Below are positions 41,455-51,062 of a stretch of 64,000 bases of DNA, in pieces. The notes beneath the pieces were generated by a model. The model searched no databases, was not told the DNA's origin, and worked only from the letters and a program-made list of their open reading frames with translations. Position 1 is the stretch's first letter, and every line of letters begins with the position of its first letter. Source of the DNA: Rhizobium bangladeshense. GTDB lineage: Bacteria; Pseudomonadota; Alphaproteobacteria; Rhizobiales; Rhizobiaceae. Both the position numbers and the translations under genes were made by a program. The stretch lies in the NCBI RefSeq assembly GCF_017357245.1, contig NZ_CP071612.1, forward strand, positions 2,855,001 through 2,919,000. Direction: 5' to 3'.

Positions 41455-42120
41455 TCAACCTTGCGTGATCGGCGCGATCTGGATCTCGACGCGGCGGTTC
41501 TGCGCGCGGCCGGCCTCCGAAGCGTTGGAGGCGACGGGCTGGGACGGGCCGAAGCCGACGGCGGAGACGCGGCGCTGGTCGATGCCCTGACCACCGAGGT
41601 AATCGGCAACCGACAGCGCGCGGCGCTGCGACAGGTCCTGGTTATGCTGCAGGCTGCCGGTCGAATCCGTATGGCCGTTGACGTCGATCAGCGTGCGGTT
41701 GAATTTGCGCAGTACGATCGCCACCGAATTCAGCGTGGGATAGAAGCCCGGTTTCACCGCGTCCTGGTCGACGTCGAAGGTGATGTTCGAAGGCATGTTG
41801 AGGATGATGTTGTCGCCGTTTCGCGTTACCGAAATGCCGGTGCCTTCGAGCTGGGCGCGAAGCTCAGCTTCCTGCTGGTCCATGTAGTTGCCGATTGCGC
41901 CGCCGGCCAGCGCCCCGATACCGGCGCCGATCAGCGCCGCATTGCGCTTGCCGTGGCCGCCGCCGCCGACGGCAACGCCGACGAGAGCGCCGCCGAGCGC
42001 GCCGAGCGCCGCACCGCCCGCCGTATTGGAAACCTTCTGCTCACCAGTATAGGGATCGGTGGTCGTGCAGGCGCTGAGATAGCTTGCCGCGACAGCCAGA
42101 AGTACGAATTTCTTGATCAT
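41455..42120 (-). CDS. OmpA-family outer-membrane lipoprotein (YiaD-like)
   Basis: The 221-aa precursor has a lipobox (LSAC, Cys18), a glycine-zipper region (about 34-78: GGAALGALGGALVGVAVGGGG...GAGIGALAGGAIGNY) and a C-terminal OmpA peptidoglycan-binding domain (DVNGHTDSTGSLQHNQDLSQRRALSVADYL, then FGPSQPVASNASEAGRAQNRRVEI). It should anchor the outer membrane to peptidoglycan. Monocistronic. Confidence 0.92.
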   Translation of the reverse strand: MIKKFVLLAVAASYLSACTTTDPYTGEQKVSNTAGGAALGALGGALVGVAVGGGGHGKRNAALIGAGIGALAGGAIGNYMDQQEAELRAQLEGTGISVTRNGDNIILNMPSNITFDVDQDAVKPGFYPTLNSVAIVLRKFNRTLIDVNGHTDSTGSLQHNQDLSQRRALSVADYLGGQGIDQRRVSAVGFGPSQPVASNASEAGRAQNRRVEIQIAPITQG

Positions 42121-42287
42121 GGACAGGATGGTCTCCGTTCAAAACTGATGCGAGCAAATGGCAAGGATTACGGCAAGAAAATGAAGAGTTCTCTTGATAG
42201 GGGAATTTCAGGCGCCGAAACAGCAGCCATGTTGCAGCGATGCGCTGATATCACCAGATTTTAAGCGCATCGTGGGAGCTCCCGCTT

Positions 42288-42327
42288 CTCCCCCATTCCT
42301 GTGATCGTTCACAGGAATGAGGGGGAG
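42288..42327. repeat. Long inverted repeat between flagellin end and ompA-like start
   Basis: CATTCCTGTGA (42294-42304) pairs perfectly with TCACAGGAATG (42309-42319) around TCGT, and the stem extends outward through CTCCCC/GGGGAG with a two-base bulge (about 17 bp in all). It lies 87 bp after the flagellin stop on the minus strand. It may be a rho-independent terminator without U-run, or a copy of a dispersed palindromic element. Confidence 0.6.
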
Positions 42328-42413
42328 TGGGTTGGCACGCCCTCAAGGTCGAGCGCTGGTATCCTGGTAGTCGATTAGACAGTGCAGCACCGCTCCAGCG
42401 TCCAATCACACCC

Positions 42414-43412
42414 TTAAAAATTTTGGAACAGCTGCCTGACGGTATCGTAGGTCGCGTTGGCGATATTCAGCGATTGCAGGCCGAGCTGTTGCTGCGTCTG
42501 CAGCGCCCTGAGCCTGCTCGACTCTTCCTCCATATCGGCGTCGACGAGCCTGCCGATGCCGGCGGTGATGTTGTCGTGCAGCTGGGTGGCGAAGTCGTTC
42601 TGCAGCTCGATGCGTTTTTCCAGCGCCCCGAAGGCCGATCCGACTGTCGTCAGCTGCGTCAGCGCGGCATCGACAACGCTGATCATCTGGCCGATCTGGC
42701 CTTGCGTCGTGGTTGCCGATAGCGAAATGACGACCTGCCCTGCTGTGCTGCCGTTTTTGCTGGTCATCAGCACGTAGTTCTGCGCGGCCCCGAGCTCCGT
42801 GGCGAAATAGGCCGAGGTCAGCACGCCGTATTCGCCCGAGCCGGTGGCGCGGTCGTCGATCAGGTAGCGCGCGTCCTTGGAAGTCGTCGCCCCCACAGGC
42901 GTGTTGTCGATGTGGTAGCTCAGCATGCCGATTGAAATCGTGCCGTCGGCATTGCGGATAAAGGACGCCGGGATCTGCCGCGGCTGCGTCGGCGTCGCAT
43001 CATTGTTGAGGATCACCCAGTTGTCGCTGTTGAAGCTCGCCGATTCCGAAACGCTGCGCAGTTGCTCCTGCAACTGCTTGAGCTCTTCGTTGATCTTGTT
43101 CTTATCGACCCCTTCCTCGGTGGCGGCGACAAGCTTGGCCTTGATCTCGGAGACGACATCGATGACGTTCTGGACGCCGGTATAGGCCGTGCCCATCGTG
43201 GCAGCCGCCATGCCGAGCGCGTCCTGGATTGCTGAAACGGCCTTGTTGTCGGTGCGTGCGGTGGTAGCGATCGACCAGTAAACGGCGTTGTCGGCCGCTT
43301 TCGCGACACGCATACCTGTCGTTATGTGGTTCTGCGTCACGGTCATATTGCGATTGATATCACGCAGCACATAGAGCGCCGCATCAACGGAGACGCGCTG
43401 GTAGAGACTCAC
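42414..43412 (-). CDS. Flagellin, isolated from other flagellar genes
   Basis: The 332-aa protein has conserved flagellin ends: the N-terminal helices (LRDINRNMTVTQNHITTGMRVAKAADNAVYWSIATTARTDN) and the C-terminal QQQLGLQSLNIANATYDTVRQLFQ. The start is the GTG at 43412, preceded by GGAG at 9 bp; an open frame to 43556 adds non-flagellin sequence. The first residues (VSLYQRVSVDAAL) differ from the usual MTSI-N-N opening of rhizobial flagellins. No other flagellar gene lies in this window, so it is probably one of the dispersed minor flagellins known in R. leguminosarum. It is secreted by the flagellar export system. Confidence 0.88.
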   Translation of the reverse strand: MSLYQRVSVDAALYVLRDINRNMTVTQNHITTGMRVAKAADNAVYWSIATTARTDNKAVSAIQDALGMAAATMGTAYTGVQNVIDVVSEIKAKLVAATEEGVDKNKINEELKQLQEQLRSVSESASFNSDNWVILNNDATPTQPRQIPASFIRNADGTISIGMLSYHIDNTPVGATTSKDARYLIDDRATGSGEYGVLTSAYFATELGAAQNYVLMTSKNGSTAGQVVISLSATTTQGQIGQMISVVDAALTQLTTVGSAFGALEKRIELQNDFATQLHDNITAGIGRLVDADMEEESSRLRALQTQQQLGLQSLNIANATYDTVRQLFQNF

Positions 43413-43557
43413 GGAACTAAACTCCAAAAACACAACAGAACGCAACAGAACAGGAATGAACCTTCCGCGCAGACACTCATGTCCGGGGTCGCTGGGCCTC
43501 CAGCGCATTGAGCCTTCAAAAACGAAGAAGACTAGTCGGTTCCTGGCCACGATCATT

Positions 43558-43580
43558 GCCGTTTATACTTAACAAACGGC
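43558..43580. repeat. Inverted repeat in the flagellin promoter region
   Basis: GCCGTTT (43558-43564) and AAACGGC (43574-43580) form a perfect 7-bp dyad with a 9-bp spacer, about 150 bp upstream of the flagellin start and 100 bp after the RND pump stop. It may be a regulatory site of the flagellin gene or a terminator of the pump genes; position alone cannot decide. Confidence 0.4.
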
Positions 43581-43682
43581 TAATCTTCGGATGAAATTTA
43601 TCTTATTTCGCAATGGTTCATACACCATAAAGAGGCAGCGCCGAACGAGGTCCGACGGGCGCGTACAACTCGAATGGAAAGC

Positions 43683-46600
43683 TTATTCGGCGGCCTGCAG
43701 CTGCTCCTCGTCCGGCGCCGGACGCGGCCTTGTCGCCACCGACATTTCCTCGTGCAGGCGCGCTTCCTCATGGGCGTGCGGCTTGGCGAAGCGCGCAACC
43801 AGGAGATAGGCGACCGGCGTGATGAACAGCGTCACCAGCGTGGCGAAGCCGAGGCCGCCGACGATCACCCACCCGAGCGCCACGCGCGCTTCCGCACCCG
43901 CGCCATGGGCAAAGACCAGGGGCACACCGCCGAGGATGGTGGCGATCATCGTCATCATCACAGGGCGAAGGCGCAAAGCGCAGGCCTTCTCGATCGAGGA
44001 TCGCACGTCCTCGCCCTTGTCGCGCAGCTGATTGGCGAATTCGACGATCAGAATGCCGTTTTTCGCCATGACGCCGACGAGAAGCACGAGGCCAATCTGA
44101 CTGTAAATGTTGAGGCTGGAACCGGTGATGATCAATGCGAAGACGGCGCAGGCAAGGCCGAGCGGCACGGTCGACATGATGATCAGCGAGGACAGCACGC
44201 TTTCGAACTGCGCCGCCAGCACCAGGAAGATGATCACGATGGCGAAGCCGAAGGTCAGAGCCATGCCGTTCGAATTCTCTTCCAGCGTTGCAGCTTCCGC
44301 AAGCGGCAGCAGACGAGCGCCTGGCGGCAGCAGCGGCTCGGCGAGCTCGGTCACCTGTCTGACGGCATCGCCGAGCGACATGCCGTTCTTGAGACCGGCG
44401 GTGATAGCGACGGAGGCGAGCTGCTGCTCTCGGTTCAGCTGAGGCGCGACCGAACCTTCCTTCATCGTGGCGATGACCGACATCGGCACGATCTTGCCGT
44501 CGCCGGTTTTCAGGAACACGTTTTCGAGATCAGTCGGATCGTCGATCGGCCGCGTCGTCGAGGTCAGCAGCACGGGATAGGATTCGCCATCGACGAAGAC
44601 ATCGACCACGGAGCGCCCTTCGAGCAGCGACTGGATCGCGGTCGAAAGCCCGGTGATGTCGATGCCAAGATCCGAGGCGCGCTCACGGTCAATCGCCACC
44701 GATACCTGCGCCTGGCTGGGCTCGTTGGTCAGGCGCGGCGTGTCATATTGGCCGGTGGCGTCGAGCGCCTGCACCAGCTTGGCGGCGGCCGCCGTCAACG
44801 CCTCGTGATCATTGCCGACCAGCGCCATCTGCACGCCGCTGCCGGCACCGCGGATGCGCAGGCTGTTGGAGGATATAGCGTTGCCGCGTAGCGCCGGCAC
44901 CTTGGCGGCCGCCTGATTGATATCGCCGACAATCTCCGCCTGCGTCCGGTGGCGCTCTCCCCATGGCGCAAGTGTGAGCACCATGAAGCCGCTGTTCAGC
45001 GAACCGCCCTGGCCGGAGATCGAGAAGACGTTGCGAATATCGCCGCTGTCGACCAGCGGCTGCAGATATTCCTCGACGAGCTGCATCTTGTCGCGGGTAT
45101 ATTCGAGGCTCGATCCCTGCGGCGTCGTTAGCCGCATCATCACCAGCGACCGGTCCTCTTCCGGCGTCAGTTCACTCTTGACGGTGGAGAAAGCGATGAG
45201 CGCCGCACCGGCGAAGATGACCGAGAACAGGATCACGACGAAGGGAGCGTTGAGGCAGCCTTGCAGCGCCCATTTGTAGAGACGGGCGAGCACGCCGCCG
45301 AAGCGGCCGAGCGCCCCGTGATCCTCTATCATCGGCTTCGTCAGCATGCGCGAGGCGAGCATCGGGCACAATGTCAGCGCCACGATCGACGATAGCCCGA
45401 CCGAGAAGGCGAGCACAAAACCGAATTCGCGGAACAGGCCGCCGACCTGTCCCGGCAGGAAAGAAAGCGGAATGAAGACCGCAGCGAGCGTCGCCGTCGT
45501 CGCAATGACGGCGAAGAACACCTCGCGCGTGCCGAGCACGGCGGCCGCGCGCGGCCCCATGCCCTCGGCGCGCCGCCGCACGATGTTTTCGAGCACCACG
45601 ATCGCATCGTCGACGACGAGGCCGGTCGCCAGCACGATGGCGAGCAGCGTCAGGATATTGATCGAGAAGCCGACCATGTAGATCGCGGCCAAGGTCCCGA
45701 TCAGCGCCACAGGCATGCTGACGGCAGGGATCAGCGTCGCCCGCCAGTCGCGCAGGAAGAGATAGATGACGGCAGTGACGATGACGGCGGCGAGCACCAG
45801 CGCCAGCACCACCTCATGGATCGCGCCCTGGATGAAGACGGCGTCGTCGCTGGTGATGGCGATCGTCGTTCCCTCGGGCAGCGTCTTCGACAACTGCTCG
45901 ACGGCAGCCTTGATGCCGGTCGAGATATTGAGCGTATTCGACTGCGCCTGGCGGATAATCCCGAGGCCGATGCCGGGCTTGCCGTTGGAGCGCAATGCGG
46001 TATCGCCGTCACGAGGCCCGAGCGTCACCGTCGCGACATCGCCGAGCCGGACGCGGTCCTGCAGCATCACATTCGAGAAATCCGCCGGCGTCTGCAGGTT
46101 GGCGGTGGCGCGCACGACGATGTCCTGCGTCGTGCTCTTCAGCGAACCAGCCGGCACGTCGAGTGCGGCATTGTCAAGCGCCTTCGTCAGGTCGCCGATC
46201 GTCAGCCCGCGGCTCGCAAGCGCGCCCTGGTCGACATCGACGCGGAAGACCTTCTCCTGGTCGCCATATTCCTCGACGTCGGCCACGCCATCGACAGAAG
46301 CCAGCCGATCGATCACCTCATTCTCGACGAGCTGCGTCAGATCGTCCATGTTGAGCTTGGTGGAGGTGACGGCAAGGCGCATGATCGCAGAGGAATCCGA
46401 ATCCGCCTTGACGATCTGCGGCGCATCCGCCTCCTCGGGCAGGTTCTGGGTGATGCGGCCGATCGCGTCTCGCACGTCGTTGGCGGCGACCGCGAGGTCG
46501 ATCTTATCGGAGAATTCCAGCGTCACTCTGCTCTGGCCGAAGGAAGAAGTGGACGAGATTGATTTCAGGCCACTGACGCGGGCGACCGCGCCTTCGATGG

Positions 46601-46838
46601 CCTTTGTCAGTTCCTGGTCGATCGTCTGCGGCGATGCGCCGTCGAAGGTGGTGCGCACGGTGACGACGGGGCGGTCGACATCGGGCAGTTCGCGCACTTC
46701 GACGCCGACATAAGCCGCAAGGCCGGCGACGACCATCAGCGTGTTGAACACCAGCGCCAGGATCGGCCGACGAACGAAAAGCGCGGTGAAGCTCTGCTTG
46801 CCCGACGCTCGGTCCTGAGGCAGTTCGGTCACACTCAT
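43683..46838 (-). CDS. RND efflux pump inner-membrane transporter (HAE1, AcrB-like)
   Basis: The 1051-aa protein has the RND layout: helix 1 near the N-terminus, two large periplasmic loops and helices 2-6 and 8-12. The proton-relay motif in helix 4 is intact (LATGLVVDDAIVVLENIVRRRAEG, with the Asp-Asp pair). It exports hydrophobic or amphiphilic compounds in a tripartite complex. The adaptor gene overlaps its start by 4 bp (ATGA). No outer-membrane channel gene or regulator is adjacent, so it must use a channel encoded elsewhere. Confidence 0.94.
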   Translation of the reverse strand: MSVTELPQDRASGKQSFTALFVRRPILALVFNTLMVVAGLAAYVGVEVRELPDVDRPVVTVRTTFDGASPQTIDQELTKAIEGAVARVSGLKSISSTSSFGQSRVTLEFSDKIDLAVAANDVRDAIGRITQNLPEEADAPQIVKADSDSSAIMRLAVTSTKLNMDDLTQLVENEVIDRLASVDGVADVEEYGDQEKVFRVDVDQGALASRGLTIGDLTKALDNAALDVPAGSLKSTTQDIVVRATANLQTPADFSNVMLQDRVRLGDVATVTLGPRDGDTALRSNGKPGIGLGIIRQAQSNTLNISTGIKAAVEQLSKTLPEGTTIAITSDDAVFIQGAIHEVVLALVLAAVIVTAVIYLFLRDWRATLIPAVSMPVALIGTLAAIYMVGFSINILTLLAIVLATGLVVDDAIVVLENIVRRRAEGMGPRAAAVLGTREVFFAVIATTATLAAVFIPLSFLPGQVGGLFREFGFVLAFSVGLSSIVALTLCPMLASRMLTKPMIEDHGALGRFGGVLARLYKWALQGCLNAPFVVILFSVIFAGAALIAFSTVKSELTPEEDRSLVMMRLTTPQGSSLEYTRDKMQLVEEYLQPLVDSGDIRNVFSISGQGGSLNSGFMVLTLAPWGERHRTQAEIVGDINQAAAKVPALRGNAISSNSLRIRGAGSGVQMALVGNDHEALTAAAAKLVQALDATGQYDTPRLTNEPSQAQVSVAIDRERASDLGIDITGLSTAIQSLLEGRSVVDVFVDGESYPVLLTSTTRPIDDPTDLENVFLKTGDGKIVPMSVIATMKEGSVAPQLNREQQLASVAITAGLKNGMSLGDAVRQVTELAEPLLPPGARLLPLAEAATLEENSNGMALTFGFAIVIIFLVLAAQFESVLSSLIIMSTVPLGLACAVFALIITGSSLNIYSQIGLVLLVGVMAKNGILIVEFANQLRDKGEDVRSSIEKACALRLRPVMMTMIATILGGVPLVFAHGAGAEARVALGWVIVGGLGFATLVTLFITPVAYLLVARFAKPHAHEEARLHEEMSVATRPRPAPDEEQLQAAE

Positions 46839-48046
46839 TGGGTCGCGACCTCCCCGCTCGAGGCGACATCTCCAGTGACGCGCACTGCCCCGCCCTCGCG
46901 CACGCGCTGCAGGCCCTGAGTCACGATCTTGTCGCCGTCCTTAAGGTCGGCCTTGACGAGAATGAAATCAGGATTGCGTTGCACGATGCTCACGCGAACC
47001 TTGTGCGACTTGTCGTCGGTGACCCTCCAGACGAAGGACCCTTGCGAATCCCACTGCACAGACTGCGGATCGACCGCCGGGTATTTATCGCCGGGAAATT
47101 TCATGCTGACGCTGAAGGACATGCCCGCGCGCAGCTCGTCCGAGGAATTATCGATCCTGGCGCGCAGGCGCAGCGTCCGGCTGGCCGCATCGATGCGGTT
47201 GTCCACCGCCTCGACCACTCCGAAAAACACCTGCCCCGGCTTGGCCACCGACATCGCCTCGACCGGCTGGCCCACCTCGACTGTGTTGGCGAAGCGCTCC
47301 GGCACCCAGAAATCGACGAGGATTTCCGATCGGTCGTCAAGCGTCACGATCGGCGTGGTCGTCGTGACGTTGTCGCCGATATTGACCGGCACGATGCCGA
47401 CGATGCCGTCGATCGGAGCCGTGATATTGCGCCGTGCGAGATTGAGCTCTGCGGCCTGCAGCTGCAGCCGCGCGCCCTGCTCGGCGATCTCGGAATCGAA
47501 CACGTCCATGCGCGATACGCTGGACTTGATGTTGTGATAGAGATTAGACTTCTCGACTGCGGCTTTCACCGCCACATCCGCCTGGCCCCGGGCAATCACC
47601 TGCTCCTCGCTGTCGAGCTTGGCGATCACCTGGTCCGCCTTCACCTTGTCGCCCGATTTGATGAGGATTTCGCGAATCGTCCCCGACGCCTGCGGCGTCA
47701 CCGCGACGGAACGGATCGCATCGCCCGTACCGATGGCGTTCAGCCGGTCGTTGACGACGCCTTGAACGACCGCCTGGGTCACGACGAGAATGGCGCTGTT
47801 GCGCCCGCCGCCGCTGCGGCGGTTCTGTCCTTGATCCTCAGCCCCATCGGGCCGCTGGCCTCGCGCCCCGGCCCGAGCACCGGCATCGGCCGTCTCGTCG
47901 GCCTTCGGCGCGATCATGGAAACGAGGCTCTCCGGAATGCCTGCATCGCGCATCGTATCGCCGGCGCCGGGCGCGAAGGAAACCCACGCGGAAAAGCCGG
48001 CAATGATGACGATAAGAGAAAGTACAAACTGCTTCCAAAAGGCCAT
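46835..48046 (-). CDS. RND efflux periplasmic adaptor (membrane fusion protein)
   Basis: The 403-aa protein has an N-terminal membrane anchor (FWKQFVLSLIVIIAGFSAWVSF), a low-complexity Gly/Arg/Gln linker (about 55-85), then the adaptor hairpin, lipoyl (IKSGDKVKADQVIAKLDSEEQ) and beta-barrel domains (DNVTTTTPIVTLDDRSEILVDFWVPERF). It bridges the RND transporter to an outer-membrane channel. Overlaps the transporter gene by 4 bp. GGAG precedes the ATG at 48046. Confidence 0.93.
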   Translation of the reverse strand: MAFWKQFVLSLIVIIAGFSAWVSFAPGAGDTMRDAGIPESLVSMIAPKADETADAGARAGARGQRPDGAEDQGQNRRSGGGRNSAILVVTQAVVQGVVNDRLNAIGTGDAIRSVAVTPQASGTIREILIKSGDKVKADQVIAKLDSEEQVIARGQADVAVKAAVEKSNLYHNIKSSVSRMDVFDSEIAEQGARLQLQAAELNLARRNITAPIDGIVGIVPVNIGDNVTTTTPIVTLDDRSEILVDFWVPERFANTVEVGQPVEAMSVAKPGQVFFGVVEAVDNRIDAASRTLRLRARIDNSSDELRAGMSFSVSMKFPGDKYPAVDPQSVQWDSQGSFVWRVTDDKSHKVRVSIVQRNPDFILVKADLKDGDKIVTQGLQRVREGGAVRVTGDVASSGEVATQ

Positions 48047-48326
48047 TCACGTCTCCGGAGGGACTCGAGGTTGGACAAGGGTCGGTCGAAAGAGGCGCTG
48101 CGGGACCAAAATCCGAGATATGCATACAAGGATCTTGATGCCGTCTGATGCGACAATATCGCGCGTTTGCAGCTTAACAGCAAGCATAAGCACCCGGGAT
48201 TACCGATTTGTAATACCAGCAAAGAATGGAAATAACCCAGCCGCTCACTTTTGCTTGAACGAAGCTTGAAAATTGCTTGACGTCACTGATTGCGAGGCAG
48301 ATTACGCGGTAAAACCAGTGACAGGT

Positions 48327-49235
48327 CTAGCGACGCAATGACCATCGCAGGCCAGCCGCCGCCGCCAGCCCGAGCGTCGGCCAGACCGCCCAAAAGCGGC
48401 CTTCCCAGGTGAGCATATTAATGCCGATAATACCGAGCGCCACGATCGCGAAGGCGGCTGTCTTGCGGTCGAACCAGGTCTGGTCGCGATTCCAGGCGAG
48501 CGCCGCAACGACGGCGAGCACAAGTAGGGGAAAGCGCGCCCAGAAAACGCCCTGCCACGACAGGAGATTGATGCCAATCAGCACCGCGGCGATGACGCCG
48601 AACACGGCAAACAGCCTTCGTCCGCCGGAAACGGGCCTTGCCGCGTCCATGCTGGCGGAGGCCGGCTGCGGTCGGGCAGCGGCTCTCTCGGCAGGCGCCG
48701 CCTCCTCGCCTCCGCCGCCGATTCTGACCGCATAGCTCGGCACGCCCTGGTCGACGTTCTTTACCATCAGCGGCCCGAGAAACTCGAAACCAACCGCCAC
48801 TTTGTTGCGCACCTGATCATATACGGTGCTCGATATGACGATGCCGCCCGGCGCCGCCGACGTCTGCAGCCGCGCTGCGATATTGACGCCATCGCCATAG
48901 ATGTCGTCGCCTTCGACGATCACGTCGCCGAGATTGATGCCGATGCGGAAGAGCATGCGCCCGTCGCTCGGGCGGCCGGCATTGAAGCCGGCAGGTTCGT
49001 TCTGGGTATCGACGGCCGCGCGCACCGCTTCGACGACGCTCGGAAAATCTGCGATCAGCCCGTCGCCCCAGGTGTTGACGACACGACCGCCATGGCTTTC
49101 GATCAAATGCCCCATCGCGTCGCGGCAGCGCTTCAGGGTCGCCAGCGTCCCCTCCTCGTCGGCCCCCATCAGCCGCGTATAGTCCTGCACGTCAGCACAG
49201 AAGATAGTCGTCAGCTTCCGCCGCGTTTCACCCAT
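48327..49235 (-). CDS. Class III adenylate/guanylate cyclase with C-terminal tandem 2TM repeats
   Basis: The 302-aa protein starts directly with a class III cyclase domain. Metal-binding Asp15 (FCADV) and Asp58 (WGDG) and the transition-state pair Asn118/Arg122 (DGVNIAARL) are present, so catalysis is plausible. After a linker, residues about 200-300 contain two similar units, each with GIN[LM]L[ST]W[QE]GxFWA and two membrane helices. This order (cyclase first, membrane second) is the reverse of common sensor cyclases. The ATG at 49235 has GGGAAGAG; a GTG at 49241 is less likely. Divergence from neighbours suggests its own promoter. Confidence 0.88.
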   Translation of the reverse strand: MGETRRKLTTIFCADVQDYTRLMGADEEGTLATLKRCRDAMGHLIESHGGRVVNTWGDGLIADFPSVVEAVRAAVDTQNEPAGFNAGRPSDGRMLFRIGINLGDVIVEGDDIYGDGVNIAARLQTSAAPGGIVISSTVYDQVRNKVAVGFEFLGPLMVKNVDQGVPSYAVRIGGGGEEAAPAERAAARPQPASASMDAARPVSGGRRLFAVFGVIAAVLIGINLLSWQGVFWARFPLLVLAVVAALAWNRDQTWFDRKTAAFAIVALGIIGINMLTWEGRFWAVWPTLGLAAAAGLRWSLRR

Positions 49236-49508
49236 GGTCACTCTTCCCGCGCTCTCCGACCCGGAAGATGCTGCAAAGGCTGAATCCGGTTAAGGAGATC
49301 GATGGAGCGATCGCAGCAGCGGCAGATTACGAAGGCTTTGCCATTGTTGCCACCGATAATTGCCAATCAGACCCATTATGTCCGAACGTTACCGGTTCAG
49401 CTTCTTTAGCTCGCCCAGTCATCGACCTTTGAAGACTCTGAAATGCGGGCAAAACCCAACCCAACACAGGCCGCCAGGCGTTTCCAATCCGGCGCCTCAG
49501 GGAAAACG

Positions 49509-51062
49509 CTATGACTGAACAATCTTGCGCGGGGTCGCCGCGTGCTCCCTCGCCACGGTGTTCGAACCGTCGATTTCCTGAAGCAAGACGTCGTAGCCCC
49601 AGAGATCGGCGAGATGCTGCAGCACGAGCTTTGTGTCGCTTTCCTGCAGATAGCAGCCGTTCATGACGATGTGCTGCAGCAACAGCCGACGGTCGCCGGC
49701 GAGATCGACATCGACGATATCGATTGCCGGATCGGTCCAGCCGATGTCGTATTCACGGGAGAGCTGGCGGCGAATGCGCAGATAGCCGCGCTCATTGTGA
49801 ATTGCCGAAACCAGCACGCCTTCGGTCTGTTCCGGGTCGTCGTAGAGATGAAACAGCCGCAACCGGCGGATCAGGTTCGGGCTCAGGAACTGGCTGATGA
49901 AACTTTCGTCCCGATAATTCGCCCAGACGTCGCGCAGGACCCCCATCGCATCGCCTCGCCCCGCGATATCGGGAAACCATGCCCGGTCCTCTTCCGTCGG
50001 CTTCGTGACGATCCTCTCGATGTCCTGCATCATCGCAAAACCAAGCGCATAGGGATTGAAGCCCGAGAAACGACGGTCGTCGTAATTTGGCTGGAAGACA
50101 ACATTGGCGTGCGACTTGAGGAATTCGAGGAAGCTCCCGTCGCTGATCTGCCCGCGTTCGTGAAGCCGGTTCATGATCTGGTAATGCACGAAGGTGGCGG
50201 TTCCCTCATTCATCACCTTGGTCTGCCGCTGGGGATGAAAATATTGCGCGACATGGCGGACGATGCGAAGGATCTCGCGCTGCCACGGCTGCAGCCTGGG
50301 CGCGGACTTCTCGAGAAAATAGAGGATGTTATCCTGCGGAAGACCGAGCGCCGCACGCCGCTTTTCCAAGCCGATGTCACCCGCCTTCTTCGCCTTGCCG
50401 ACGGGAACCGTGCGCCACAGGTCGTTGAACATCTGCTCCTCGTGGGCACGACGCTCCTGCTCCCGCTTCTCTTCCTGGCGAAGGTCAATGGTGGTCTTGC
50501 CGGCATAACGATGCACCCCATGCGACATCAGCGCATGCGCCGCATCGAGCGTCCTTTCGACGGCCGTCTCGCCATAACGCTCTTCGCAGCGGGTGATATA
50601 ACCTTTGGCGAAATCCAGATAATCGAGAATTCCTTCCGCATCGGTCCAGAGCTTGAAGAGATAGTTGTTCTTGAAGAAGTGGTTGTGGCCGAAGGCCGCA
50701 TGGGCGGTGACGAGCGTCTGCATCGTCGCCGTGTTCTCCTCCATCAGATAGGAGATGCAGGGAGAGCTGTTGATAACGATTTCGTAGGCAAGGTCGCGCA
50801 TCCCGCGGCGGTAGAAGGTTTCATGATGCGCAAAATGTTTTCCGAAGGACCAGTGCCGGTAAAAGAGCGGCATGCCGGTTGAGGAATAGGCATCCAGCAT
50901 CTGCTCCGAGGTGATGACCTCGATCTGGTTCGGATAGACATCGAGGCCGAGCTCACCGAGCGCGATCTCCTCGCACGCATCGTGGATGCGCTGGAGCGTA
51001 GCAAAGTCCCAGTCGGCCCCCTCGAACAAGAGCCGCTCTCTCGGCCTCACTGTCATGGTCAT
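49509..51062 (-). CDS. SpoVR family protein (YcgB-like)
   Basis: The 517-aa protein matches SpoVR/YcgB throughout (LFEGADWDFATLQRIHDACEEIA, MPLFYRHWSFGKHFAHHETFYRRGMRDLAYEIVINSSPCISYLMEENT, GYDVLLQEID). In proteobacteria without spores it is nearly always encoded with PrkA and YeaH, as here, and the three are thought to act together in a stress/kinase pathway; the biochemical role is unresolved. It overlaps the yeaH gene by 4 bp. Confidence 0.93.
   Translation of the reverse strand: MTMTVRPRERLLFEGADWDFATLQRIHDACEEIALGELGLDVYPNQIEVITSEQMLDAYSSTGMPLFYRHWSFGKHFAHHETFYRRGMRDLAYEIVINSSPCISYLMEENTATMQTLVTAHAAFGHNHFFKNNYLFKLWTDAEGILDYLDFAKGYITRCEERYGETAVERTLDAAHALMSHGVHRYAGKTTIDLRQEEKREQERRAHEEQMFNDLWRTVPVGKAKKAGDIGLEKRRAALGLPQDNILYFLEKSAPRLQPWQREILRIVRHVAQYFHPQRQTKVMNEGTATFVHYQIMNRLHERGQISDGSFLEFLKSHANVVFQPNYDDRRFSGFNPYALGFAMMQDIERIVTKPTEEDRAWFPDIAGRGDAMGVLRDVWANYRDESFISQFLSPNLIRRLRLFHLYDDPEQTEGVLVSAIHNERGYLRIRRQLSREYDIGWTDPAIDIVDVDLAGDRRLLLQHIVMNGCYLQESDTKLVLQHLADLWGYDVLLQEIDGSNTVAREHAATPRKIVQS

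Noticed and set aside
43413..43556. N-terminal extension of the flagellin frame
   Set aside because: No flagellin-like sequence and no ribosome site; the GTG at 43412 has a GGAG at proper spacing.
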